Below, in pieces: positions 53,060 through 60,610 of a DNA stretch of 64,000 bases. The position numbers were made by a program, and so were the translations under genes. The notes below the pieces were generated by a model. It saw only the letters and a program-made list of their open reading frames with translations. It was not told the DNA's origin and ran no database searches. Location of the stretch: contig NZ_CP134049.1 in the NCBI RefSeq assembly GCF_031582965.1, forward strand, positions 2,604,001-2,668,000, in the 5' to 3' direction. Source of the stretch: Bacillus sp. NEB1478 (GTDB lineage: Bacteria > Bacillota > Bacilli > Bacillales > Fictibacillaceae). How positions within the stretch are numbered: position 1 is the stretch's first letter; every line of letters starts with the position of its first letter.

Positions 53060-53095
53060 GACGAGTTACTCCAGAGTGAAATGGAGTAACTCGTC
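53060..53095. repeat. Perfect inverted repeat within copy B
   Basis: Stem GACGAGTTACTCCA/TGGAGTAACTCGTC, 14 bp. The right arm resembles ATGGAGTAACGTCA inside copy C (rc of about 19341-19354). Confidence 0.75.
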
Positions 53096-53120
53096 AAAGC
53101 AATTTCCTCAAAACAATAGT

Positions 53121-53150
53121 GGGGAATAAATTGTTAGGGGTCAGTCCCCC
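53121..53150 (+). repeat. Dispersed repeat motif, copy B
   Basis: GGGGAATAAATTG then TTAGGGGTCAGTCCCCC. The last codons and the TGA of the acyl-CoA dehydrogenase gene (53141-53152) are read from it. Confidence 0.8.
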
Positions 53151-54310
53151 TTTGAATTTAATGCTCTTTGAGCCAATGCGCTGATGACCATGTCATCCAT
53201 CGGTGGATTGTGAAGGCCTGCTCTCACGTCTCGAAAGTGTCTCTGCAATGGACTAGACATCGCTAAGCTTCTCGCTCCGACAATACGCATCGCCAGATCT
53301 ACTACTTTTGCCGCACTGTTTGTAGCTACATGTTTTACGGCCATAAGAGATGGCCCCATTTCCATTCGCGTTTCCGGTTCGTTCACCCATTTGGCAGCCA
53401 CAGAATACATCAACTCTCGTGCCTTAAACAACTCTAGCTCCATCTCGCCAATTTTGCGCTGTACTTCAGGAACTTCACCTATTGGACCTGGTAAACTATT
53501 TGGTTTGTACGTTTTCGCGAAATGAACGGCTTCATTTCTGGCAGCAATTGCAATTCCTAGGTAGCATGCCGGAATATGGAGCAGCCATGCTTTAGGCAGT
53601 CCTGATATTCCTCGTTCTTCCTCTACGAGCGCTTCTTTTCTCACCCTTACATTTTCCAACACAAGATCATCACTCCGCGTACCTCGCATCGCGACCGTAT
53701 CCCACGTTTCTTCAATTTTAATACCGGTTTGTTTCATATCAATTAAGAAATTCCCTTTTTTACCTGAATTACCGATTTGAGCAGAAACGATGGCATAATC
53801 CAATGCTGGTGCCATTGATGTAAATGTCTTTGTTCCATTGATGATCCAGTCTGCTCCATCTTCTGTTGCTTTTGTTTGCGGCATCCCTCCGCGAGTTGGA
53901 CTGCCTGTAGCAGGTTCTGTTGCAGCACGGTTTAGAAGTGCTTGATTCTGAACCACCTTTTCACATAAAGAACGAAAAGCCTTTTCATCCCAAGTTCGTT
54001 CTTCCGCCAACTCCAAAAGCCCTCCAAGGTGCCATCCCAAACATAATGCTGTTGCTGCATCACCTTGAGCAATCCTTTCCTGGAGAAGGACAAATTCATA
54101 CAAATTCAATCCCTCCCCGCCATACTCTTTAGGAATCGTCAGCGAGACATAACCTACTTGTTTTAGTTCGTCCACATTCTTAAACGGAAAGCTGCCTTCC
54201 CTGTCATATTGATCTGCGCGTTCTGAAAATTGTTGCGCTAGTTTATCAATCTTTTCAAACCAATCTCTTTGCATTTTTGTTTTTATATACATCTCATATA
54301 AATAAGTCAT
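53141..54310 (-). CDS. Acyl-CoA dehydrogenase family protein (YdbM-like)
   Basis: 389 residues with the three-domain acyl-CoA dehydrogenase fold: N-terminal helical domain, beta domain (TEPATGSPTRGGMPQTKATEDGADWIINGTKTFTS) and C-terminal helical domain (IVGARSLAMSSPLQRHFRDVRAG). It uses FAD to oxidise an acyl-CoA or related substrate; the catalytic Glu cannot be placed with certainty, and flavin monooxygenase-type members are close. TATGGAGGGATTTTCTTAAC precedes ATG 54310. The last residues (KGD) and the stop come from a dispersed repeat, so the native C-terminus may differ. Confidence 0.85.
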   Translation of the reverse strand: MTYLYEMYIKTKMQRDWFEKIDKLAQQFSERADQYDREGSFPFKNVDELKQVGYVSLTIPKEYGGEGLNLYEFVLLQERIAQGDAATALCLGWHLGGLLELAEERTWDEKAFRSLCEKVVQNQALLNRAATEPATGSPTRGGMPQTKATEDGADWIINGTKTFTSMAPALDYAIVSAQIGNSGKKGNFLIDMKQTGIKIEETWDTVAMRGTRSDDLVLENVRVRKEALVEEERGISGLPKAWLLHIPACYLGIAIAARNEAVHFAKTYKPNSLPGPIGEVPEVQRKIGEMELELFKARELMYSVAAKWVNEPETRMEMGPSLMAVKHVATNSAAKVVDLAMRIVGARSLAMSSPLQRHFRDVRAGLHNPPMDDMVISALAQRALNSKGD

Positions 54311-54552
54311 GTTAAGAAAATCCCTCCATAAAAAAACAGATCAGAATAATATGTTTTAAAGTATAGTGTATGTCCTTTTCTTTCAAAACGGCAAGGTATA
54401 TGACCTATGCTTTTCACCTTATTTTCCCCTTTGACTTCTTCCTGACACAATTTTTTTTACACAAACGGCAAAGTAATCCATAAAAAATATATCTCGCCTC
54501 CTCTTTTTCATGAAAATTAAATTTCTTAAAAATTATTTTCATTTTCCTCTTC
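54311..54552. other. Intergenic region
   Basis: AT-rich divergent region between the acyl-CoA dehydrogenase and the repeat-protein gene. No gene seen; the regulatory repeat at 54553 follows. Confidence 0.4.
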
Positions 54553-54569
54553 TTGACATTGGGCTGACA
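54553..54569 (+). promoter_or_regulatory. PhoP/OmpR-type direct repeat
   Basis: TTGACA-TTGGG-CTGACA: two hexamers 11 bases apart, the spacing bound by OmpR/PhoB-type regulators (PhoP consensus TTWACA-N5-TTWACA). It lies about 80 bases before the repeat-protein gene, next to a response regulator gene of this type. Confidence 0.55.
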
Positions 54570-54649
54570 TCTTTGTTGGTTAAATTAAATGTACAAGGTT
54601 CAAACAGACAAGAACCTTCTATACAAACAATCTAGGAGGAAACATTTTT

Positions 54650-55696
54650 ATGAAAAGATCAGTTATAGGCTTTACGATTGCAGGGGCATTATTAGTCGGA
54701 GGTTATGCAACTACTTCCCTGGCAGCAACCAATGATACTGCGAGCAAGTCATCTGCTGAAAAACCAAAATGGGAAATGAAAGGAAAAGGACCTGGACACC
54801 ATGGTGGCTTTTTCCGCGGAAATTCAGATGAACTGCTGAAACAAGCAAAAAGTTTAGGCATCAGCACAAGCGGCAAAGACGCAGAAACATTGATGAAAGA
54901 AATGCGTGATGCACAAATCAAAAAAGAAGCGAAAGAATTAGGCATCAAAACTTCTGGCAAGACAATCGATAAGTTAGCTGAAGAAGTCCTGCTCGTACAG
55001 CTGCAGAAAAAAGCGAAAGCACTTGGCATCTCTACAACGAATAAGGATACTCAAACGCTTCATGATGACATCCACCTAGCCCAACTTAAGAAAGAAGCGA
55101 AAGCACTTGGCGTTACTACAGATGGCAAAGATGCTCAAACATTAAGACAAGATATTCAGACCGCTTCCCTTAACAAAAAAGCAAAAGAATTAGGTGTAAA
55201 AACAGATGGAAAAGATCTTCAAACCTTACAGCAAGAAGTGTTCACAGCATCCATAACGAAAGAAGCGAAAAAACTAAACATTACAGTAGACGGAAAAGAC
55301 ATTAGAGAAGTAGCGCAAGAAGTGATGAAGGCTAAAGTTAAAGCAGAAGCAAAAAAATTGAACATCACGATTGATGGAAAAATGATTCCTGAAATCGCAC
55401 AAGAAGTTCAAGAGAAAAAAGTGAAGAATCTAGCAAAAGAACTAGGAATCTCAACTACAGACAAAACAAACCGCGAGTTGATAGAAGCGATTGAAAACAA
55501 AAATCCAGACAAATTGAAAGAACTTCAGGGTGACGACACTTTCATCGGATTTGGAGGCAAAGGCGGATTTGGACAAGGTGGTCGTCATGGTGGAGGAATG
55601 CATCATGGTGGCGGAAAATTTGACGGGAATGGTCCGATGAATGGTGATCGTCCAATGAATGGAGAAAATCCCTCCGCTAGCGGAAGCGAAATGTAA
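54650..55696 (+). CDS. Secreted protein with eight 28-residue repeats and a Gly/His/Met-rich tail
   Basis: 348 residues. Signal peptide 1-25 (GYATTSLAA). Eight tandem 28-residue repeats occupy about 63-286, each of the form K-x-A-K-x-L-G-I-x-T-x-G-K-D-x-x-T-L-x-x-E. The pattern helix, short turn with GI(S/T)T(S/D)GK, helix resembles HeH/SAP/LEM-type motifs normally found in DNA- or peptidoglycan-associated proteins. The C-terminal 55 residues are Gly, His, Met and Asn rich (GGGMHHGGG, GPMNGDRPMNG), a possible metal-binding tail. TAGGAGGAAACATTTTT precedes ATG. Own terminator; followed by a two-component system. Confidence 0.75.
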   Translation: MKRSVIGFTIAGALLVGGYATTSLAATNDTASKSSAEKPKWEMKGKGPGHHGGFFRGNSDELLKQAKSLGISTSGKDAETLMKEMRDAQIKKEAKELGIKTSGKTIDKLAEEVLLVQLQKKAKALGISTTNKDTQTLHDDIHLAQLKKEAKALGVTTDGKDAQTLRQDIQTASLNKKAKELGVKTDGKDLQTLQQEVFTASITKEAKKLNITVDGKDIREVAQEVMKAKVKAEAKKLNITIDGKMIPEIAQEVQEKKVKNLAKELGISTTDKTNRELIEAIENKNPDKLKELQGDDTFIGFGGKGGFGQGGRHGGGMHHGGGKFDGNGPMNGDRPMNGENPSASGSEM

Positions 55697-55707
55697 TTTA
55701 ACGGTTT

Positions 55708-55738
55708 ATCTCCGGTCTATTTTGCCGGAGATTTTTCT
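55708..55738 (+). terminator. Terminator of the repeat-protein gene
   Basis: Stem ATCTCCGG/CCGGAGAT with T run. Confidence 0.85.
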
Positions 55739-55776
55739 TGTATCATTAGAATATCAGAGAAACGGAGGGGCGGAAC

Positions 55777-56463
55777 TTGAAGAAAATAATGGTAGTGGAA
55801 GATGAAGAAACGATATCAAGGGTATTATCGGTTTATCTCAAACATGAGGGGCATGAAGTATTGCAGGCATTTGATGGTGAAAGTGCTTTAATGATGTTCA
55901 ACGATCTTGCACCGCATCTTGTTTTACTTGATGTGATGCTTCCAGACAGAGACGGCTGGAGTGTCCTTCAAGAGATTCGCCAGATCAGTTCTTGCCCTGT
56001 CATCATGCTTACTGCTCTAGGGGACATCGATTACCGCTTGAAGGGATTAAATCAAGGAGCTGATGATTATATAACTAAGCCTTTTATTGGTGAAGAAGTG
56101 GTCGCGCGAATCAATGCGGTACTGCGGCGCTCTGCTCATGTACTCGAAACTGAAAATACGAAACAATATGGAAGTCTTAGCATTCATTTAGATTCACATG
56201 CTGTTAAAATAAACGGAGAAACGGTCGTTTTAACACCTAAAGACCTCTCCCTGCTCATTTTTTTAGCAACGAGACCAAACCGTACGTTCACACGGGATAA
56301 TTTAATCGAAAATGTATGGGGATTGGATTATGACGGAAGTGATCGAGCTGTCGATTTGGCAATAAAACGAATACGGCAGGCACTCGCCAGCTGGCCAGTT
56401 TCACAAGGTGAAATCCGTACACTTCGAGGATTGGGGTATCAGTTCGGTGTTTATGAAAAATAA
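55777..56463 (+). CDS. OmpR/PhoB-family response regulator
   Basis: 228 residues. The receiver domain has acidic pocket E8-D9 (VVEDEE), phosphoacceptor D52 (LLDVMLPD) and the conserved Lys (YITKPF). The C-terminal winged helix ends RTLRGLGYQF. It probably binds direct repeats such as that at 54553. TTG 55777 follows ACGGAGGGGCGGAAC. The histidine kinase gene overlaps its end. Confidence 0.93.
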   Translation: MKKIMVVEDEETISRVLSVYLKHEGHEVLQAFDGESALMMFNDLAPHLVLLDVMLPDRDGWSVLQEIRQISSCPVIMLTALGDIDYRLKGLNQGADDYITKPFIGEEVVARINAVLRRSAHVLETENTKQYGSLSIHLDSHAVKINGETVVLTPKDLSLLIFLATRPNRTFTRDNLIENVWGLDYDGSDRAVDLAIKRIRQALASWPVSQGEIRTLRGLGYQFGVYEK

Positions 56464-57874
56464 GAAGCGAACAACTCTTTTAAGATATTGGACAACGAGA
56501 TATCTTATAACCTTATTCGCAGGATTGTTTATATTAGCTGCAGGCTCATTATGGTGGATCAGACATACAACTCTGGAAAACCGTTTGAATATTATGGAAT
56601 ACTTGGCCGTTGAAACAGCAGATCGAATCGCCCATTCTGACCGAAATGATGATTTCGGCATGTTTAACCGAAGGCTTGAAGAACGAGCGAGTGTCCTTCA
56701 AATGGAAAAACAACCTGAGCTTTTTATAACTGATCTTGAAGGAAATGTTCTGAATAAGCGTCCACCAAGAAAAGGACGGTTGCCTGATAACGAGCCCTTT
56801 CACGAACTGCAGGTAATCCCATCAGGCATACTTAAAAATGACAAATCCGTACAAAAAATAGAGATGGCTGGGGCTAGTATTTATTCTGTTAAAAAACCTG
56901 TAATCTACGATAACAATCAAGCAGGATGGGTAGTCGTCATGCAGGACGCTTCCGATTTAGCTGACATCAATCAAGAATACCGTTTATTGATCATACTTTT
57001 ACTTGGTCTAGGACTTTTAGGTTGGGCTGTCATCTATCTTCTTTCCAAAAAGATCGTAAAACCGATTCAAGATGTCGCTCATGCCGCTTCGCAAATAAAA
57101 GAAGGAAATTATGAGGTCCAGCTGCAAACAGACGCAAAAGAACAGGAATTATATGAATTATTATCTTCTTTTAAAGAAATGACTAACCGTTTAACACAGC
57201 TCGAAAAACTTCGTGCAGAATTACTGGCTGGTGTCACACACGATTTAAAAACACCTGTCACATCGATCAGCGGTCTCGTCCAAGCCGTTAAAGATGGAAT
57301 CGTTACAGGAGACGAACAAAAAGAATTTCTGGATATAACACTAAAGGAAGTCCATCGCCTCCAAACAATGATTGAAGATCTACTAAACTTTAATTCTCTC
57401 TCTGCCGGTGCATTCACGATCCGAAATGAAAAATGCAACATGAATAAACTTGTTGAGGATATCGTACATCAGTGGAAAATCACTTTGAATGATGAGATAG
57501 ACTTGGATGTGGAAGTTCCTGTCGAGCCAATTTTTAAAGAAACGGATCCCCTACGCTTGCAGCAGATCTTGATCAATCTATTAAACAACTCTTACCAAGC
57601 TTTAGGTGAACAACGCTCTATCACCGTCTCATTAACAGAGCACTCAATTGATGTTAAAGATACCGGATCAGGAATTCCAGAAAAAGAACAATCATATGTA
57701 TTTGAAAGGTTCTTTCGCGGAGAAATGAAAAAACTAAAAGTACGCGGGCTCGGATTAGGATTACCGTTCAGCAAAATGCTGGCAAAGGCAATGGGAACAG
57801 ATTTAATTTTAAAGAAAAGCTCAATACAAGGAACCACTTTCTCAATTGTTTGGGAAAGGAAAAGCAGAATATAA
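56453..57874 (+). CDS. Sensor histidine kinase with HAMP domain
   Basis: 473 residues. Helices at about 17-38 and 175-195 flank an outside sensor region. HAMP (about 197-248), then HisKA with the phospho-acceptor His at about 263 (GVTHDLKTPVTSI). HATPase_c contains N (LINLLNNSYQA), G1 (VKDTGSGIP) and G2 (RGLGLGLPFSKML). ATG 56453 overlaps the response-regulator stop; the longer frame from 56408 is inside that gene. The signal sensed is unknown. Confidence 0.92.
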   Translation: MKNKKRTTLLRYWTTRYLITLFAGLFILAAGSLWWIRHTTLENRLNIMEYLAVETADRIAHSDRNDDFGMFNRRLEERASVLQMEKQPELFITDLEGNVLNKRPPRKGRLPDNEPFHELQVIPSGILKNDKSVQKIEMAGASIYSVKKPVIYDNNQAGWVVVMQDASDLADINQEYRLLIILLLGLGLLGWAVIYLLSKKIVKPIQDVAHAASQIKEGNYEVQLQTDAKEQELYELLSSFKEMTNRLTQLEKLRAELLAGVTHDLKTPVTSISGLVQAVKDGIVTGDEQKEFLDITLKEVHRLQTMIEDLLNFNSLSAGAFTIRNEKCNMNKLVEDIVHQWKITLNDEIDLDVEVPVEPIFKETDPLRLQQILINLLNNSYQALGEQRSITVSLTEHSIDVKDTGSGIPEKEQSYVFERFFRGEMKKLKVRGLGLGLPFSKMLAKAMGTDLILKKSSIQGTTFSIVWERKSRI

Positions 57875-57891
57875 ATAATTAATAAAACAAA

Positions 57892-57920
57892 TTGACAAGA
57901 ACACTTGTTCGTATTATTCT
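57892..57920 (+). promoter_or_regulatory. LexA-box promoter of a short transcript
   Basis: TTGACA (57892-57897), 17-base spacer, TATTCT (57915-57920). The spacer holds AGAACACTTGTTCG (57898-57911), with GAAC-N4-GTTC as in the Bacillus LexA box, 12 of 14 consensus positions. Confidence 0.55.
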
Positions 57921-57926
57921 ATAGTT

Positions 57927-57990
57927 AGGTTAGATTTTCCAACGACTAACCTCCCCACCAGCAGACCGGCCTACCCAGCCGGTCGTTTCT
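57927..57990 (+). ncRNA. Candidate short structured RNA
   Basis: From the promoter above, a transcript of about 65 bases would contain hairpin AGGTTAG/CTAACCT (57927-57952) and hairpin GACCGGC/GCCGGTC (57964-57984) followed by GTTTCTT. The second hairpin looks like a terminator with a weak T tail. It could be an SOS-linked sRNA or a leader of what follows. No open reading frame of note inside. Confidence 0.4.
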
Positions 57991-58082
57991 TATTGGTTTC
58001 AACTTATCCATATAATCTTTTAATTTGTGTCGTACCTTTCCATGATTAATCTGTGTACTATTAACATTCAATAGGAGATATC

Positions 58083-58172
58083 ATGATTCGAATACTTGCA
58101 GCTGACCACCAAAATAACCTTTTGATAGATCCACCGATTGAGGAATTGCGCAATAAAAAGATAAAATGGTAA
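58083..58172 (+). CDS. Short ORF of 29 codons
   Basis: ATG 58083 is preceded by AATAGGAGATATC, a good ribosome site, and encodes MIRILAADHQNNLLIDPP, then IEELRNKKIKW. It is 95 bases past the candidate terminator. It could be a real microprotein or a remnant; unrecognised. Confidence 0.35.
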   Translation: MIRILAADHQNNLLIDPPIEELRNKKIKW

Positions 58173-58218
58173 ACAAGAATTAATAAAGGAAAAGTGTTTT
58201 TTCTTTCAGATCTATATA

Positions 58219-58249
58219 AAAAGACAAACCTGTCAAAAAGGCTTGTCTC
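58219..58249 (-). terminator. Terminator of the P-loop kinase gene
   Basis: Stem AGACAA.CC/GG.TTGTCT with A/T flanks. Confidence 0.7.
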
Positions 58250-58263
58250 TCAATTGAATTTTT

Positions 58264-58911
58264 TTATTTATGCTGTAGCAATACTTTATTGTTTGTAAGC
58301 CAGTTTTCAATTTCATCAAATAAATGTAACGAATTTATTGTTACCGGTGATCTTGGAATGTGATCTATAATTTGGATTATAATTTCCTCTACGCTCTTTG
58401 CTTCAATCAAATGCACGTAATCAGGAATAAATGAATTTAGAGCATTGTAATATTGTTTGTGAGGTTCTACTATTTCAAGATTCTGTTCAAAATTACCTCG
58501 TTTTCTTGTAACATCATTTTCTTTACGATGGATTAAATTATTTTTGTCTGTGTAAAGATAGAAGTACTTATCAGGAAATCCGATATTTTTTTCCTTTATC
58601 TCATTACGATAAAATTCAGCTATAAAGCTTAAATCTAGATCAAATAATTTAAAATCAAAACACCAGTTATAGCTTAAGGGCTGAAAAATATCACCGTCAA
58701 GAAGAACAGTTTCATATGTTTTAAGTTTTTCTTGAGCGATCAGCCAGCGATCAACTTGACGTTCCAAATACCAAGTTTTCGACTCTGATTTTGGACGTTC
58801 AAATAAAAGGTTAACTTCCGGAATTACATATGTATTAGTACGTTTAGCCAATTCATTAGATGTTGTAGTTTTTCCAACTGCACTTGCCCCTTCAAAACAA
58901 ATTAATGACAT
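58264..58911 (-). CDS. P-loop nucleoside-triphosphate kinase-like protein
   Basis: 215 residues. Walker A is FEGASAVGKTTT (about residues 5-16). The acidic LLDGDIFQPLSYNW resembles the substrate or Mg motif of nucleoside or thymidylate kinase-like proteins, and TDKNNLIHRKENDVTRKRGNFE has Arg residues like a lid. The target is unknown; antibiotic or nucleoside phosphorylation is possible. GGGGTGATAGT sets ATG 58911. A hairpin at 58950-58990 separates it from the next gene upstream. Confidence 0.72.
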   Translation of the reverse strand: MSLICFEGASAVGKTTTSNELAKRTNTYVIPEVNLLFERPKSESKTWYLERQVDRWLIAQEKLKTYETVLLDGDIFQPLSYNWCFDFKLFDLDLSFIAEFYRNEIKEKNIGFPDKYFYLYTDKNNLIHRKENDVTRKRGNFEQNLEIVEPHKQYYNALNSFIPDYVHLIEAKSVEEIIIQIIDHIPRSPVTINSLHLFDEIENWLTNNKVLLQHK

Positions 58912-58949
58912 ACTATCACCCCAATGTATATTTTTAAAAAATTTCACAA

Positions 58950-58990
58950 AAAAAGCTTCTACAAACAAGTATTGGCTGCAGAAACTTTTT
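58950..58990 (-). terminator. Terminator of the 79-aa membrane gene
   Basis: Stem AAAAAGCTTCT/AGAAACTTTTT (one mismatch) with T run on the minus strand. Confidence 0.6.
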
Positions 58991-59001
58991 CTTTTAAACA
59001 A

Positions 59002-59241
59002 TTAAAAATCCAGACGCTGTCTCTTCGTCCACAGCCAGATTCCTGTGACAATGTGAATGGCTAATACAACGAATACTGCTCCATAATGATCTGTCATCCA
59101 GCTCACCAAAAACACAATCGGCAATGCGAGAAGTAAACTAACAATTATCAAAACCCATGATGTTCGTGCGAGGGCTACCAGATATAAGATAACGGGCAAA
59201 AAGACAAAAAACCAAAACAAAACAGTTTGAATTCCAGACAT
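59002..59241 (-). CDS. Small membrane protein, 79 aa
   Basis: Three predicted membrane helices (about 5-25, 27-48, 52-70) with very short loops and a basic tail (WTKRQRLDF). GCGGAGGGGAAGTT sets ATG 59241. It follows the MFS pair by 59 bases and may be co-transcribed with it. Unknown function. Confidence 0.65.
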   Translation of the reverse strand: MSGIQTVLFWFFVFLPVILYLVALARTSWVLIIVSLLLALPIVFLVSWMTDHYGAVFVVLAIHIVTGIWLWTKRQRLDF

Positions 59242-59300
59242 AACTTCCCCTCCGCTTTTCATTATATAAGGGGTTCGTTACTTTCTCCACTTTTTTTAGG

Positions 59301-60593
59301 CTATAATGCCGCTGGTATTTTTTCACTCGCTTCACTTACAGCTCGTCTTTCATTATCTTTCCTCACAAGGGCAGGTATCGTTATGGTATAGAACAAGCCA
59401 ACAATTACCAATATGCCTCCAACAATATAATACAGGCTTTCGATGGTCAAAAAATTAGGGTATAAAGCTGCAATTAGGACTAAGGTTAACGATTGCAGCA
59501 GCATTTGAACAGGATTGATCCACCCCTGCACACGACCCATCATCTTCGGGTCAACGACCTTTGGAATCCAGCCTCCAAAACCAACATTGGCGAGCGGTAA
59601 GACAAATCCACAGAACCCACAAAGTATAAAAAAGCTCCATACGCTGTTAGATAATGCAATCGAACAAATTGAAATGCCCATCAGCAGGATTCCAAGGATG
59701 ACAGTAACATATGACTTAATATTCTTTGCTATGAGAGTAGCAACAACACTGCCGATCATCACCGCCACACCAAATACGACCCCTAAGTAGATCAGCATTT
59801 GTTCATAGGTATCCGGTGCTAATTTATATTTTAAAATAAAAACCCACATTACTGAGAAACCGCCATTTACTATTCCGAACATTGAAGCTCCTGCAATGAT
59901 GAACAACAATAACTTGTAGCCAGTAATGTATTTAAAACCGAGCTTATAATCATTCATCACGATTTGAAACTTTAATTCTTTTAAGCGATGCGATCCATTC
60001 GGAATTCTCGCTTTCTCGGGCATGCTGCATGATGTGATTATTACAGCTGCAACGATATATGTTAATGCATCAATCAATATACTTCCATATATCCCAAATG
60101 ACCAATAAAGATAGACTGAGATCAAGTTGCCAAATAACATAAACACAGCTTGGACCATTTGCGTAAGCCCTGACGAAGTCGCATATTCATCATCTTTTAA
60201 AATTCCTTGAATCAATCCATACATCGCCGGATTAAAAAACTTATTGATAGCAGTACCGATAAACAATAAGCCAAAAGTGGCATAAATCCAATCCATGTAA
60301 ACCGTTCCGAGCATCATGATGCATAGAACCCCGTTGATCCAGTTACAGTTCACTACAATTTTCTGCCGATCAAGACGATCTGCAAAAACACCGATAAACA
60401 AAAAAACTGTGAGCATCGGCAATGCGTACATTAATTCAACAACAGATGCATATGCAGGCTGATCGCTGAATCTGTCCAACAAGTAAAGCATAAAACTCGT
60501 GATAGCAATAACACTCCCAAGCTGCGAGATCGTGTTGCCAATGAAAAGCTTAGTAAATGCACGATTTTTGAAGATATCTGCAAACACTTTCAC
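59301..60593 (-). CDS. MFS transporter (macrolide-efflux-like), second of a tandem pair
   Basis: 430 residues, 12 membrane helices in two blocks. The loop motif FADRLDRQKIV is the MFS motif A region. It aligns end to end with the upstream neighbour (about half of residues identical by eye over the N-terminal 190), so the two arose by tandem duplication. The MefA-like group exports macrolides, but the substrate here is not known. It starts 17 bases after the first copy's stop. Confidence 0.88.
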   Translation of the reverse strand: MKVFADIFKNRAFTKLFIGNTISQLGSVIAITSFMLYLLDRFSDQPAYASVVELMYALPMLTVFLFIGVFADRLDRQKIVVNCNWINGVLCIMMLGTVYMDWIYATFGLLFIGTAINKFFNPAMYGLIQGILKDDEYATSSGLTQMVQAVFMLFGNLISVYLYWSFGIYGSILIDALTYIVAAVIITSCSMPEKARIPNGSHRLKELKFQIVMNDYKLGFKYITGYKLLLFIIAGASMFGIVNGGFSVMWVFILKYKLAPDTYEQMLIYLGVVFGVAVMIGSVVATLIAKNIKSYVTVILGILLMGISICSIALSNSVWSFFILCGFCGFVLPLANVGFGGWIPKVVDPKMMGRVQGWINPVQMLLQSLTLVLIAALYPNFLTIESLYYIVGGILVIVGLFYTITIPALVRKDNERRAVSEASEKIPAAL

Positions 60594-60610
60594 AATAGAA
60601 AAACTCCTTT

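Noticed and set aside
53060..53095. Transcription terminator
   Set aside because: The 14-bp inverted repeat has no T run on either strand next to the stem, so it was described as a repeat.
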